DNA of 64,000 nt from Calothrix sp. PCC 7507 (GTDB lineage Bacteria > Cyanobacteriota > Cyanobacteriia > Cyanobacteriales > Nostocaceae). This document shows positions 1-8,969 of this stretch, in pieces. The stretch's first letter is position 1, and each line of letters begins with the position of its first letter. Below the pieces are notes generated by a model that did no database searches, was not told the DNA's origin, and saw only the letters and a program-made list of their open reading frames with translations. The translations under genes were made by a program, and so were the position numbers. The stretch is from positions 3,036,001-3,100,000 of the forward strand of contig NC_019682.1 of NCBI RefSeq assembly GCF_000316575.1. The letters run 5' to 3'.

Positions 1-321
1 CCCTTAGTAGTGGCGATGGTACCATTACTGAAACAATACGTTGTTAACGTGGGTTTCGCACCAGCAGAAGTGCTTGCAGCAGACTTTCAAGGGCAATTCC
101 CCCCAGAAGTATTACCACTGTTTTACGCAATGATGTTTGGTGCAACTTTGGGAGGAAATGGCACCCTAGTAGGAGCATCCTCTAACATCGTAGCTGCAGG
201 CATTTCTGAGCAACATGGCAAGCGCATCTCTTTTAAAACATTTTTGCACTACGGTATCCCAGTCATGATACTACAACTCATGGCTGCGACATTGTATGTA
301 TTCGTTCGCTTCCTACTTTAG
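1..321 (+). CDS. Anion permease of the ArsB/SLC13 type, C-terminal part
   Basis: The gene enters from the left edge in frame 1, so only the last 106 residues are present. They are hydrophobic and include the glycine/asparagine-rich segment GATLGGNGTLVGASSN followed by a helix and a final membrane segment ending FVRFLL. This is the C-terminal pattern of the ion transporter superfamily (ArsB, NhaD and SLC13 permeases), inner-membrane carriers for arsenite, Na+/H+ or dicarboxylates. The substrate cannot be decided from this fragment. It ends about 430 bp before cas10 and is the ordinary chromosomal neighbour of the CRISPR region. Confidence 0.75.
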   Translation, partial: PLVVAMVPLLKQYVVNVGFAPAEVLAADFQGQFPPEVLPLFYAMMFGATLGGNGTLVGASSNIVAAGISEQHGKRISFKTFLHYGIPVMILQLMAATLYVFVRFLL

Positions 322-750
322 CTTTTAATAACTGCACTAGTATTAAAGTAATTTTCAAAAAATTAAATGTTGATAAATAGTTTGGCTGTTCATACTTTAT
401 TTACTCCGTTGAAAGGCGTTTTTGTTGCCTAATACTATTTCTTTTTAAAGATGCATCACCAGATGTGGGTGTATCAAATATTGCTCGACTAGTCTAGTGA
501 TATATATCATTGACAAAATTAATAAATTAAAAACTGATTTCATACTTAGAGAAAATTCTTCCCTAAAGAGAAATATTCGTCACTTTCAAGAGAGGGAAAT
601 ACGGGATTTTCTCGTTTCTACTGGCAACTTCGGTATGAAATAGTGTAGATAGTTAAAAGATAAAAATATTACCATTCTTATAAAATCTGTTCGAGTAGAA
701 AATCAGTGCCGATAGGTGGGTAATGACTGCTCAATACCTTATTGAACGCC
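322..750. other. Gene-free stretch upstream of the CRISPR effector operon
   Basis: This AT-rich stretch has no supportable gene. A weak stem-loop (CTTTTAATA with TATTAAAG) directly after the permease could end its transcript. The part nearest cas10 must hold the operon promoter, but no clear -35/-10 pair stands out. A short ORF opening at an ATG at 723 runs out of frame over the cas10 start and stops near 836; it is judged to be chance. Confidence 0.5.
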
Positions 751-3057
751 ATGACAAACGATTCTCGCACACGAATAATTACTGCGATCGCCTGGTGTCT
801 TACTTGGGGCGAAAAGCACAATCTCAATCAGGATGAACTCAGTACGTTGCATCAAATACGACAGGCTTTGCAAAAAGGGCAGGATGTGCCGGAAAGTATA
901 AAATCTGTTGTTAAACAGGCACAGCGACTCTACAATACTTTTGAAGACCTTACCCCCAAAACAGTCAATGAGTTAAAGGAAAAGGACGATTATTTAAAAC
1001 TTTGGGAAGATAAAACGCGTATTGGCTTGGTTTATGGTGGTGCGACAAAAATCAAACAATATGTTTTTGAAGCGGCGAAATTACCGGATATTCGTGGTGC
1101 TTCAGCACTCCTTGACAGGATAAACTTGGTTGATTTACGTGCGTTTTTTGGTGATTATAATGAGCAAGATTCAAGTTTAGTTGAGAATATCAAGCGGTGG
1201 TTAGATACTAATTTTCCTAATTTAAGAAAAGCTTTAATTCCTGAGTTAATTATTTATTCTACAGGTGGTAGCATTCTGGCATTTTGTCCGGCGGCATTTG
1301 TTGATGATTTAGCGAATGCCATTGAAAAACGCTATACTCACGAAACTCTAACTGCTAATTCCTGTGCTGTTGGCGATACTTTTAAGTTATTAGAATTTCG
1401 ATTTGGTTTGTTGCAAGACAAAATAGAAGATACTTTCTGGTTTGATAAGTACGAGAAGAACCAAGACAATCCGATAATTCGGGCTTATTTTGATCAATCA
1501 GAAGTTAACGATCCTTTTGAAAGGTTCCAAAATCGCAAGAACTTTAATGAACTGGTGGGAAAGTTAGCCAACCAATTCACACAAAGACGCAATGGTAATC
1601 ATACACCAAACCGTCCAAGTCGCTGCTATCCACCAATATTTGAAACTCATCCTTATGTGCAACGAGATGAAAGCGATCGCCGTTCTGCAATAATGAAGGT
1701 AGAGTTTCCAAATAGCCGTTTTTTGTCAGAACCTTTAGCACGAAAACGCTTGGTAGGCGAGATAGCTAAACGCGAAAGTTCTCGTGCTTGGTATGACGAT
1801 GCTAAGTTGGAATGGGAGCCTTTTGATATTCCTAGCTGGGTAAATAAGTTTGAGAAATTTATCAATAAAAAGGATAATCAACAATTAGCTAATCTATATT
1901 ATGGTGCCGTCAATAAAGTAGAAGAAGCACGTTCTCTGAGAGAAATTGCATCAGCCAGCACTCCATCAGGATTTGTGGCTTATATCTACGCTGATGGTAA
2001 CAATATGGGTGGCTATATTCGTCAGAAAATTAAGACACCACAAGATTATCGGCTTTTTAGTGAAGATATTTTTACTGCTACAGAGAAATCTGTTTACAAA
2101 GCTTTAGCTCAATATTTGCATCCTTATCAATATACACCTGATGCTAAATCTAGCAGAACTAACAAAGAACCTGTTTGGATTCATCCTTTTGAAATTATTA
2201 CTATTGGTGGTGATGATGTATTACTAGTCGTTCCAGCAAATAAAGCTTTAGAAATTTCTAAAGCTATTGGTGATGAGTTTGAAGATATTTTGTGGAGAAC
2301 TGATCGTTATTCATTACAGCAGACAACACCTAATTTATTAGCTCATCGCTACACTACAGGTAATATACCACCAGCTTCTAAATGTCTGTTGAGTATGTCA
2401 ACAGGGGTGTTAATCACAGCGCAGGATACGCCAATTTATTATGCAGACAAACTGGTAAGTCAACTACTAAAATCGGCAAAGAAGTATGCGAAGGAATTAA
2501 AGAAAGACCACAAATATTATGGTGGAACAGTAGATTTTCTAGTTATGAAAGCTGTAACGATGATTTCCTCAAATATTAAGGAGTTTCGAGAACAGGGATT
2601 AATCAAAAATAAAGATGGACAATCCAAGTTAAAGCTTTATGCTTCTCCTTATACATTATATGAATTAGGTGGACTGTTAGAAACTGCTAAAGCTTTTAAA
2701 AAAGCGGAATTTCCTCGATCGCAACTTTACCAAATTCGCAGTTTACTAGAACGAGGTAAGCGTACAGCTATTCTGAACTATCGCTATTTTCGGATTCGTT
2801 TGACGAATGAAGCAGCTAAACAAGAGTTAAAAAAACAATTTGAATCAGCTTGGTGTCAACCAAAAGAATCATCTAATAATGGAAATTTAGCACCTTGGAT
2901 GTCTTTACAAGAAACTAATTCACAAGATGCAAATAATTCCAAAATGACTTATGAAACTATTTGGCGAGAATTAGTTGATTTGTATCCATTTATTGCCGAA
3001 GCAGCAGATAGTACCGATGAATCTATACAATCAACTGCACCAGAGGTAAGGCAATGA
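751..3057 (+). CDS. cas10: Cas10, type III CRISPR large subunit lacking HD domain
   Basis: This is the large subunit of the type III interference complex. On target RNA binding, Cas10 Palm domains make cyclic oligoadenylates. The active site GGDD lies at residues 486-489 inside IITIGGDDVLLVVP, so cyclase activity should be intact. The first Palm is marked by YIYADGNNMGG near residue 415, and the N-terminal third has the Cmr2-like segment GLVYGGATKIKQYVFEA. At 768 residues it is short, and no N-terminal HD nuclease motif is visible, as is usual in subtype III-D. An in-frame TTG at 742 is possible, but the ATG at 751 is preferred. The stop overlaps the next ATG by ATGA, so it is translationally coupled to the RAMP genes. 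Confidence 0.93.
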   Translation: MTNDSRTRIITAIAWCLTWGEKHNLNQDELSTLHQIRQALQKGQDVPESIKSVVKQAQRLYNTFEDLTPKTVNELKEKDDYLKLWEDKTRIGLVYGGATKIKQYVFEAAKLPDIRGASALLDRINLVDLRAFFGDYNEQDSSLVENIKRWLDTNFPNLRKALIPELIIYSTGGSILAFCPAAFVDDLANAIEKRYTHETLTANSCAVGDTFKLLEFRFGLLQDKIEDTFWFDKYEKNQDNPIIRAYFDQSEVNDPFERFQNRKNFNELVGKLANQFTQRRNGNHTPNRPSRCYPPIFETHPYVQRDESDRRSAIMKVEFPNSRFLSEPLARKRLVGEIAKRESSRAWYDDAKLEWEPFDIPSWVNKFEKFINKKDNQQLANLYYGAVNKVEEARSLREIASASTPSGFVAYIYADGNNMGGYIRQKIKTPQDYRLFSEDIFTATEKSVYKALAQYLHPYQYTPDAKSSRTNKEPVWIHPFEIITIGGDDVLLVVPANKALEISKAIGDEFEDILWRTDRYSLQQTTPNLLAHRYTTGNIPPASKCLLSMSTGVLITAQDTPIYYADKLVSQLLKSAKKYAKELKKDHKYYGGTVDFLVMKAVTMISSNIKEFREQGLIKNKDGQSKLKLYASPYTLYELGGLLETAKAFKKAEFPRSQLYQIRSLLERGKRTAILNYRYFRIRLTNEAAKQELKKQFESAWCQPKESSNNGNLAPWMSLQETNSQDANNSKMTYETIWRELVDLYPFIAEAADSTDESIQSTAPEVRQ

Positions 3058-3767
3058 TTTATTTAGACAACCTTTCTTCTGTTGAAACTGATACTATCCG
3101 ACTTAACGCTGTAATTGATACTGCATTGTGTGTGGGTGCTGGTGGTTCCTCTGGTTCATTAGCAGATAAACCCATCGTCCGTAATGCACGAGGACAACTC
3201 CTCATACCCGCTTCGCAACTTAAAGGAAGATTGCGTCATGAATGCGAAAAGCTAGCACGTAGTTTAGGATGGCAAATATTTTCTGCACCTTCAGCGCAGT
3301 TACTTTGTCCGACTGAAGAACAAGTATCGAGTCAGTTTAGAAACGATTATCAAATTGAAGGCTACCGAGGATATCACTGTTTTGTTTCTAAAATATTTGG
3401 CGATCCAATTTTACCTTCACGGGTTATTGTTGATGACTTGATTTGCTCTTTTGCAGCAGAGGATTTAGAAGAAGTTTTGCGTCCTGGTGTAACAATTAAC
3501 CGCAAAAGACGTACCGCAGAAGAGAAGAAATTATATTTATTAGAAACTTCTCCAGTCAATACTCAACTGAGTTTTGAAGGAAAAATTCATCTGTTACCAA
3601 ATTGTCCCAATTATGCCAAACCTCTGATAATTGCAGCTTTACATCATATTCACGCCTTGGGTGGTAGCAAATCTGCGGGGTTAGGATGGTTGCATTGGGA
3701 GGGACTACCAACCATTTCTAGTGATGATGAAGTTTGGTTAAGTTTATTACCAAAGGCGGAATCATGA
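3054..3767 (+). CDS. Csm3-like RAMP (Cas7 backbone subunit)
   Basis: This 237-residue RAMP protein is expected to form part of the crRNA-binding backbone. The sequence LADKPIVRN places an aspartate at residue 38, the position of the target-RNA-cleaving Asp of Csm3, followed by the LIPASQLKGRLRHE motif typical of Cas7 proteins. The glycine-rich loop GGSKSAGLGWL is near residue 205. It starts in an ATGA overlap with cas10 and ends in an ATGA overlap with csx10, so the operon is tightly coupled. It is one of several RAMPs in the operon, each probably occupying a fixed place in the III-D complex. Confidence 0.88.
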   Translation: MIYLDNLSSVETDTIRLNAVIDTALCVGAGGSSGSLADKPIVRNARGQLLIPASQLKGRLRHECEKLARSLGWQIFSAPSAQLLCPTEEQVSSQFRNDYQIEGYRGYHCFVSKIFGDPILPSRVIVDDLICSFAAEDLEEVLRPGVTINRKRRTAEEKKLYLLETSPVNTQLSFEGKIHLLPNCPNYAKPLIIAALHHIHALGGSKSAGLGWLHWEGLPTISSDDEVWLSLLPKAES

Positions 3768-5038
3768 CACGATTGGAATTAACTATCACAGCTTTCTCTC
3801 CCCTCGCACCAGGACGACAAAAACCCGGTGGTTCGGTTAGTGAGGTGGAAAACTATATTTCTGGTTCGGTGCTGCGGGGTGCGATCGCTTCCCAAATCTT
3901 ACAACTATCTGGTCAGCAGTCAGCAAATTTAGCAGAGGATGGTGGTAATTTTCAAACTCTATTTTTAGGGGAAAATCCGGCGATTTTTGGGAATGCTTAC
4001 CCCGCAGTTACGAAAATAGACAATGAATCGACAGATGTAAATCAGCAAATCAAGGTTTTACCTGCAACTGCTGTTAGTTCCAAAACCAATCCAGGCTTTA
4101 CTTCTAGTCGCGGACACGGAGTTTTTGATACTCTCATCGATGCCTTTTGTGCAGCAGCCTATAATCAACCTTACGACCCCAGCGACCCCAAAGCGATCGC
4201 ACAAGGAACAAACCCCCAGGTCGAAACTTACAATAGTTTTTACAGCAAAGTAATAGATAAATATTACAGCCACGATGCAACTAGCCGCTTTTTGACACGA
4301 GTGGGAATTAATCGTCGTCGCACTACCGCAGAAGAAGAAATCCTTTACAGTGTGCAAGTTTTGAATGAGTCTTTTTTGAAAAATACTAAGACAGATGAAT
4401 GGGATAACGTCGTATTCCGTAGTTTTGTTGTTGTTCCTGATGAAACTTTGGCTGAAGCGTTGCAAAAATTCATCGAGAGAAATTCCTACAACTTCCGTAT
4501 TGGTGGTTCGGCTTCTAGAGGTTTAGGTAAGGTTAAAATAGCAGTTAACAAAGGACAATCACCAGCTAAAAGTGTTGAATCTCGAATTGAAGAGTTTAAC
4601 AAAGCATTAAAAACTAGGTGGGGACTTTGGTCTATTTTCGGTCAATCTCAAGATGATTTGTTGGCAGATAGAACCTATTTCACCCTCGATTTGCAATCTG
4701 ATGCTATTTTTACCGAAAATTGGCAACGCACAACGGTAGTTTCAGCCAATATGTTGAAGGAATTTGCCAAAGTTGATTCATTACCGGAAATACACGTTGC
4801 TTATAGCAGCTATGAATATCGTTCTGGCTGGAATTCTGCTTGGGGATTAATGAAAGATGTAGAACTCGTGACTAATAAAGGTTCTGTGTATTTGTTCAGC
4901 ACAACCGAACCAGAGAAATGGTATGCAGCATTAGAAATTATAGAAGCAAAGGGAATAGGCGATCGCACCTGTGAAGGTTTTGGTCAGGTAGAAATTTGCA
5001 ACGAGTTTCATCAAGTTTTTCGAGAGGATGCAAAATGA
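3764..5038 (+). CDS. csx10: Csx10 (Cas5-like subunit of type III-D complex)
   Basis: This 424-residue protein begins with a RAMP fold strand, then SPLAPGRQKPGGSVSEVENY and SGSVLRGAIA, the pattern of the Csx10 family that defines subtype III-D and binds the crRNA 5' handle. A glycine-rich loop (GGSASRGLGKVK) lies near residue 255. No Asp sits where Csm3 has its catalytic residue, so it is probably not a slicing subunit. The ATG at 3764 is chosen over an in-frame upstream start at 3734: it sits in an ATGA overlap and follows the ribosome-binding-like AAGGCGGA. It overlaps the next gene the same way. Confidence 0.88.
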   Translation: MTRLELTITAFSPLAPGRQKPGGSVSEVENYISGSVLRGAIASQILQLSGQQSANLAEDGGNFQTLFLGENPAIFGNAYPAVTKIDNESTDVNQQIKVLPATAVSSKTNPGFTSSRGHGVFDTLIDAFCAAAYNQPYDPSDPKAIAQGTNPQVETYNSFYSKVIDKYYSHDATSRFLTRVGINRRRTTAEEEILYSVQVLNESFLKNTKTDEWDNVVFRSFVVVPDETLAEALQKFIERNSYNFRIGGSASRGLGKVKIAVNKGQSPAKSVESRIEEFNKALKTRWGLWSIFGQSQDDLLADRTYFTLDLQSDAIFTENWQRTTVVSANMLKEFAKVDSLPEIHVAYSSYEYRSGWNSAWGLMKDVELVTNKGSVYLFSTTEPEKWYAALEIIEAKGIGDRTCEGFGQVEICNEFHQVFREDAK

Positions 5039-5517
5039 CTCAGATATTAGACCCCAGGGTAGCGCTAAAAGTACAAAAAGCAATTCGCCAAGCCGAAGAT
5101 GATTTAGTAATTGCGATTGAAACCGCTTTAGATAATTGTGAATATCATAAGGAGGATAAAAAATTGGAAGAATCGCAGTTTAATAATTTGCTGCGAGTCG
5201 CTGACACAACTGATAGTCCAGAAGTAATTAAAAATTTTATTTGTTATCAAGTTGGTAGAGATGAAAAATGGGGAAGAGGTAAAAATTCTCTTGCTGCTCA
5301 AATTATTCAAGATATCAACATTTCTTTAAAAATAAGAGCTAATGAAATTTTTACAGCTAATCCAGGCGCAGATTTAAAATATATATGGATACAACTTATT
5401 CGCCGCTATCTTGGTTACGGCTCACGTTATTTATTGTATCTTAATAAAATCAGAAAAGAGCAAAATTTATCCGTTGTTGAGCCTCGAAAAACTGAAGTAA
5501 TTAGAGATGAAAAATAA
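5035..5517 (+). CDS. Small helical protein, probable Cas11-type small subunit
   Basis: This protein of 160 residues looks wholly helical (for example AIRQAEDDLVIAIETALDN) and carries the basic segment IQLIRRYLGYGSRYLLYLNK near the C-terminus. Type III operons encode a small helical subunit (Csm2/Cmr5/Cas11) that lines the target RNA, and this is the only protein of suitable size and composition between csx10 and the next RAMP. The family is not recognised directly, so the role is inferred from size, helicity and place. The ATG at 5035 overlaps the csx10 stop; the in-frame start at 4996 lies inside csx10 and is less likely. Confidence 0.7.
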   Translation: MTQILDPRVALKVQKAIRQAEDDLVIAIETALDNCEYHKEDKKLEESQFNNLLRVADTTDSPEVIKNFICYQVGRDEKWGRGKNSLAAQIIQDINISLKIRANEIFTANPGADLKYIWIQLIRRYLGYGSRYLLYLNKIRKEQNLSVVEPRKTEVIRDEK

Positions 5518-5522
5518 AAATT

Positions 5523-6383
5523 ATGTTTGATATTTTTAAAAATCGTTTGGAAATTACAGGAAAACTCTCTACAGTCACCGCATTACGGATTAGTGCTGGT
5601 CGTTCTACTGAGCCAATTGGGGCTGATTTACCTGTAATTAAAGACTCATTAGAACAACCATTGATTCCTGGTTCTAGCTTCAAAGGAGCATTGCGATCGC
5701 GTCTCGAAAGTTTCTTGCGAGGAATTGATATCAGTCTTGCTGGAAATCCTGCTAGTTTTACGAGTCCAACTCGCAATCAAATTATCAAAAAACTTAAAGA
5801 AGATTATCAAGATGATGCTATTTTAACTGATAAAATACTCAATCAAACAGATTTAATTTCGCGTCTTTTTGGTTCACCTTGGATTGCTAGCAAATTTCAA
5901 GTGCGAGATTTAACAGTAGATGTTGATACATGGTTTGGACAATATCAAGAACGTGATGGTGTTGCAATTGACCGCGATACAGAAACAGCAGCAGAAGGAA
6001 AACTTTATAATTTTCAAGTAGTTCCATCTGGTACAAATTTTCATTTAAAAATAGTCGTCGAGAATGCAGAAAACTGGGAGCTAGGTTTACTGATGATTGG
6101 ATTACATCAATTTGAAAGCGAACAAATACCACTAGGAGGCGGACGTTCTCGTGGTTTAGGAGTAGTGAGTTTAAAAATCGATCAAATCCAATGGTTTGAG
6201 ACTGAAGGCGATTCCAGAAAGCTTTTGACATATCTGCAAAATCAAGTCATAAAGAACATGAATAACTATCAATATCGTGAAGAAGAAATGGAAATACTCA
6301 AGCAAGACTGGACAGAAGCTTTAATTCTTCACTTGAGAAACTTCATATCAAGTAATTCTACAATTTCAGCTAAGACTGAGTAA
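5523..6383 (+). CDS. Csm3-like RAMP with intact catalytic Asp
   Basis: This 286-residue Cas7-type RAMP carries GADLPVIKD with Asp35 at the Csm3 cleavage position, then PLIPGSSFKGALRSRLE. The middle has RDGVAIDRDTETAAEGKLYN, a hallmark of this cyanobacterial RAMP family, and near residue 205 GGGRSRGLGVVSLKI forms the glycine-rich loop. It should bind the crRNA and cut the bound target RNA. It lies 5 bp after the small-subunit gene and 8 bp before the next RAMP. It is the best preserved Csm3 in the operon. Confidence 0.9.
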   Translation: MFDIFKNRLEITGKLSTVTALRISAGRSTEPIGADLPVIKDSLEQPLIPGSSFKGALRSRLESFLRGIDISLAGNPASFTSPTRNQIIKKLKEDYQDDAILTDKILNQTDLISRLFGSPWIASKFQVRDLTVDVDTWFGQYQERDGVAIDRDTETAAEGKLYNFQVVPSGTNFHLKIVVENAENWELGLLMIGLHQFESEQIPLGGGRSRGLGVVSLKIDQIQWFETEGDSRKLLTYLQNQVIKNMNNYQYREEEMEILKQDWTEALILHLRNFISSNSTISAKTE

Positions 6384-6391
6384 ATTTAGCC

Positions 6392-7369
6392 ATGCACAAG
6401 CGATTAGTTAACCACTGTACGATTGATTTCAGTATCATTCCCGTTGGGCCAATTTTAATTAAATCAGGAAAAGAAGGTGCAGACCCAACTAAACCAAACA
6501 TGGAATTTGTGGAAACTTACCACGCGGGTGGACGTTCAGTTTACCTTCCTGGAAGTTCCCTCAAAGGTGCGATTCGCGCTCATGCTGAACGTATTGTACG
6601 CACTGTAGGAAGTGATAAACGTCCCACTTCAGACCCCAAATCAGATAAATTTGAACTTTGGGCTGATGACCCTTTAAAAAATGAAAATTATGAATATTTA
6701 AAGAAATTAGCACCTGCTGAAATCTACCAACAATCTTCTTTTACTGACCAAATATTTGGTAATACTAATATTGCTAGTCGTCTCCGCATTCAAGATGCTT
6801 ATCCTGATACAACTAAACCTTTGAGAATTGAAGAGCGTAATGGAGTTGCAATTGACCGCGTTTTTGGTTCTGCTGTGCGAGGTGCATTATTTAACTACGA
6901 AGTTTGTACATTCGGAGATTTTCGCACCAAAATCCACCTGAAGAATTTCTCTCTAGCACAGTTAGGGTTAATCGGCTTAGTATTGCGCGATTTAAATGAC
7001 GGTTGGTTTGGTCTTGGTTTTGCCAAATCTCGCGGTATGGGTACAGTCGAATTACAATACCACTCGGCTGTAGTGCAATATCCTGGCTGTGAATTACGAG
7101 GTGATAAAATCTACGCTATTGGTAAAGAGTTAAATTGGCCAAATACTTACTTACTAGGCGCAGGAGTGTTTTTGCAAGGGAAAGAAGCAAACCCTTATAA
7201 ATTTCCTGTTGATGATAAACAAGATACCATAATTACTGCCGAAGAAATGTCTTATGGTTTTGGGGTGCAGTTAACTTGGAAAGGAGAAGATGAGAGGGGT
7301 GTTCCAGATTTATTTGAACGCGCTGTTCGTCAATGGCGTGAGTTATTACCAAAAGGAGTTGGTGCATGA
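6392..7369 (+). CDS. Csm3-like RAMP (third Cas7-type subunit)
   Basis: This 325-residue RAMP has the order SGKEGADPTKPN, VYLPGSSLKGAIRAHAE, ERNGVAIDRVFGSAVRGALFNYE and the glycine-rich GLGFAKSRGMGTVEL. Asp31 is close to the Csm3 catalytic position but the local context is longer, so slicing activity is likely but less certain than in the preceding gene. A C-terminal extension of about 80 residues is predicted after the glycine loop. It ends in an ATGA overlap with the csx19-like gene. Confidence 0.87.
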   Translation: MHKRLVNHCTIDFSIIPVGPILIKSGKEGADPTKPNMEFVETYHAGGRSVYLPGSSLKGAIRAHAERIVRTVGSDKRPTSDPKSDKFELWADDPLKNENYEYLKKLAPAEIYQQSSFTDQIFGNTNIASRLRIQDAYPDTTKPLRIEERNGVAIDRVFGSAVRGALFNYEVCTFGDFRTKIHLKNFSLAQLGLIGLVLRDLNDGWFGLGFAKSRGMGTVELQYHSAVVQYPGCELRGDKIYAIGKELNWPNTYLLGAGVFLQGKEANPYKFPVDDKQDTIITAEEMSYGFGVQLTWKGEDERGVPDLFERAVRQWRELLPKGVGA

Positions 7370-7803
7370 GTTTTGTAGGATATAAGCAAGTCTCATCTTT
7401 AGAAGAATTAAGAAACCTACTCACAGATTATTATCAGGAACGTAGTTATTATTTTTTGCGTTGGACACATCAAGTTAGTGGTATTTTAGCTGATTTACCA
7501 CCAGAATTTTCCAGTCCTGAAGGAGAAATGTTTAATATAGAATTAGAGCTTCGGTGGAAGCAAAATAATGGCGGATATCAAGTGTTATTGCTCAGTCAAA
7601 CTCAGCCAAAAACAGAATTAGAATTTACCCCTATTGGTAAAAACTGGAAAACTTGCGATCGCAATGCCTATTTATATGATCTAGATGAGACTAAATTCCC
7701 CAAAAGATTCATCTACCCTGAAAAACTTTCTTTAGGTCAACGCTATTTTCAAGATACTGAAACATCGACTATACATTTTGTTGCTTTAACTATAAAAACA
7801 TAG
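7366..7803 (+). CDS. Csx19-like protein
   Basis: This 145-residue protein has a central segment reading MFNIELELRWKQ after PPEFSSPEG. It sits where III-D operons carry csx19, the family typified by a Nostoc PCC 7120 protein that marks this subtype. Its role is unknown; it may be an accessory subunit. It is coupled by ATGA overlap to the preceding RAMP and separated by 22 bp from the next one. The assignment rests on size, position and remembered family pattern, not on an alignment. Confidence 0.6.
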   Translation: MSFVGYKQVSSLEELRNLLTDYYQERSYYFLRWTHQVSGILADLPPEFSSPEGEMFNIELELRWKQNNGGYQVLLLSQTQPKTELEFTPIGKNWKTCDRNAYLYDLDETKFPKRFIYPEKLSLGQRYFQDTETSTIHFVALTIKT

Positions 7804-7825
7804 AACTCTAATATTTCAGATATAT

Positions 7826-8902
7826 ATGCCTAGAAATTATAACTTTATCTCTCTACCACAACAGAAACCTGACAGATTAAACATTATAGGAAATGAAGGC
7901 AAAGATAAATTTGGACACGATCAATATCAACTCAATAATCAACGTTTTAGCGGTAAACTTTTTTTAAGTTTAATAGTTGTTTCACCTGTATCTGTAAATT
8001 CAGGTATCACCGTTATGGGTAGCGATTTAGCACAACAAACTTTAGATGCTACCTCAGCCAAATATGTTGCAACAATTAGTCTGATTCAATCTTCTGTACA
8101 ACAAAATCAGCGACTTATCATTCCTGGCAGTTCTCTCAAAGGGGTTGTACGTTCAATATATGAAGCCATAACAAGAAGCTGTTTGTGTAAAACTAATGCT
8201 AAGGTTCCTGATGGCTACAGCGAGTGTAAAGATATCTCACAGCTTTGTCCGGCTTGCGTAACATTTGGTGCAATGAGTTGGTTGGGACTGGTACATTTTC
8301 ATGATGCCAAATATGACCCTGATAACGATAAGCCAGGGTTCCAAACAGGATTGATTAATCCTTTGTTTTCTCCTAAACCTGAAGCTGTTGATTTAGAAAC
8401 TGGTGAAAAGGTTTATTATGATAATAACAATCACATTCGCGGTCGTAAATTTTATCCCCATTCTTATGAGGAAGAAGTAAAACCAACCATTCGTATCCAA
8501 CAGGCAGAATTGGGAAAAAAGTTTACAACTTATGTGAGTTATGCGAATTTAACAAAAGCGCAATTAGGAACATTATTAATTGCTTTAGGTCAAGACCCAG
8601 AAAACCGACTAGGATTAAAAATAGGTAGCGGTAAAGCTGTGGGAATGGGAACTATGAAGATAGATGTAGTTAAAATCGAGCAATTAAACATTAATCGCTA
8701 CTTATCTTATAATTCAAACTCCTCAGCTTTAGAAGGTGATAAATTACAGACATTTATTTTAGACGTTATCAAATCCGCTAAACCTCAACCCGAACCTAAG
8801 CAATCGACAAATCAACCTAAAAAACCAATAAAGAAGTCTGCTAATCAAGCATTAGTACAGCTAAAACAATTACAGGAATTAAAAGAAATATTAAATATAT
8901 AA
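7826..8902 (+). CDS. RAMP protein with zinc-binding-type cysteines
   Basis: This 358-residue Cas7-type RAMP contains LIIPGSSLKGVVRSIYEA, then a cysteine insert SCLCK...ECKDISQLCPACVTFG near residues 118-150 that probably binds zinc, and a glycine-rich KIGSGKAVGMGTMKI near residue 270. The Asp used by Csm3 for cleavage has no evident equivalent. The CPAC-xFG-A pattern is common in terminal RAMPs of cyanobacterial type III systems. The C-terminus is lysine- and glutamine-rich. A strong hairpin follows the gene and may attenuate transcription into the last gene of the operon. Confidence 0.85.
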   Translation: MPRNYNFISLPQQKPDRLNIIGNEGKDKFGHDQYQLNNQRFSGKLFLSLIVVSPVSVNSGITVMGSDLAQQTLDATSAKYVATISLIQSSVQQNQRLIIPGSSLKGVVRSIYEAITRSCLCKTNAKVPDGYSECKDISQLCPACVTFGAMSWLGLVHFHDAKYDPDNDKPGFQTGLINPLFSPKPEAVDLETGEKVYYDNNNHIRGRKFYPHSYEEEVKPTIRIQQAELGKKFTTYVSYANLTKAQLGTLLIALGQDPENRLGLKIGSGKAVGMGTMKIDVVKIEQLNINRYLSYNSNSSALEGDKLQTFILDVIKSAKPQPEPKQSTNQPKKPIKKSANQALVQLKQLQELKEILNI

Positions 8903-8903
8903 A

Positions 8904-8934
8904 TATCCCCAATTGCTTAAATAAGTTGGGGATC
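8904..8934 (+). terminator. Hairpin after the last RAMP gene, no T-tract
   Basis: ATCCCCAA at 8905-8912 pairs perfectly with TTGGGGAT at 8926-8933, with a second inner stem CTTA/TAAG. No run of T follows, so it may be a processing site or a partial terminator rather than a full stop. It separates the coupled RAMP genes from the gene at 8970. Confidence 0.5.
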
Positions 8935-8969
8935 TGAGACTCACGTAAATAGCTTGAGGATAATAACCA

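Noticed and set aside
723-836. Short frame starting ATG at 723, with a better placed ribosome binding site than cas10
   Set aside because: It overlaps the cas10 start out of frame and has no recognisable product; it could at most be a leader peptide.
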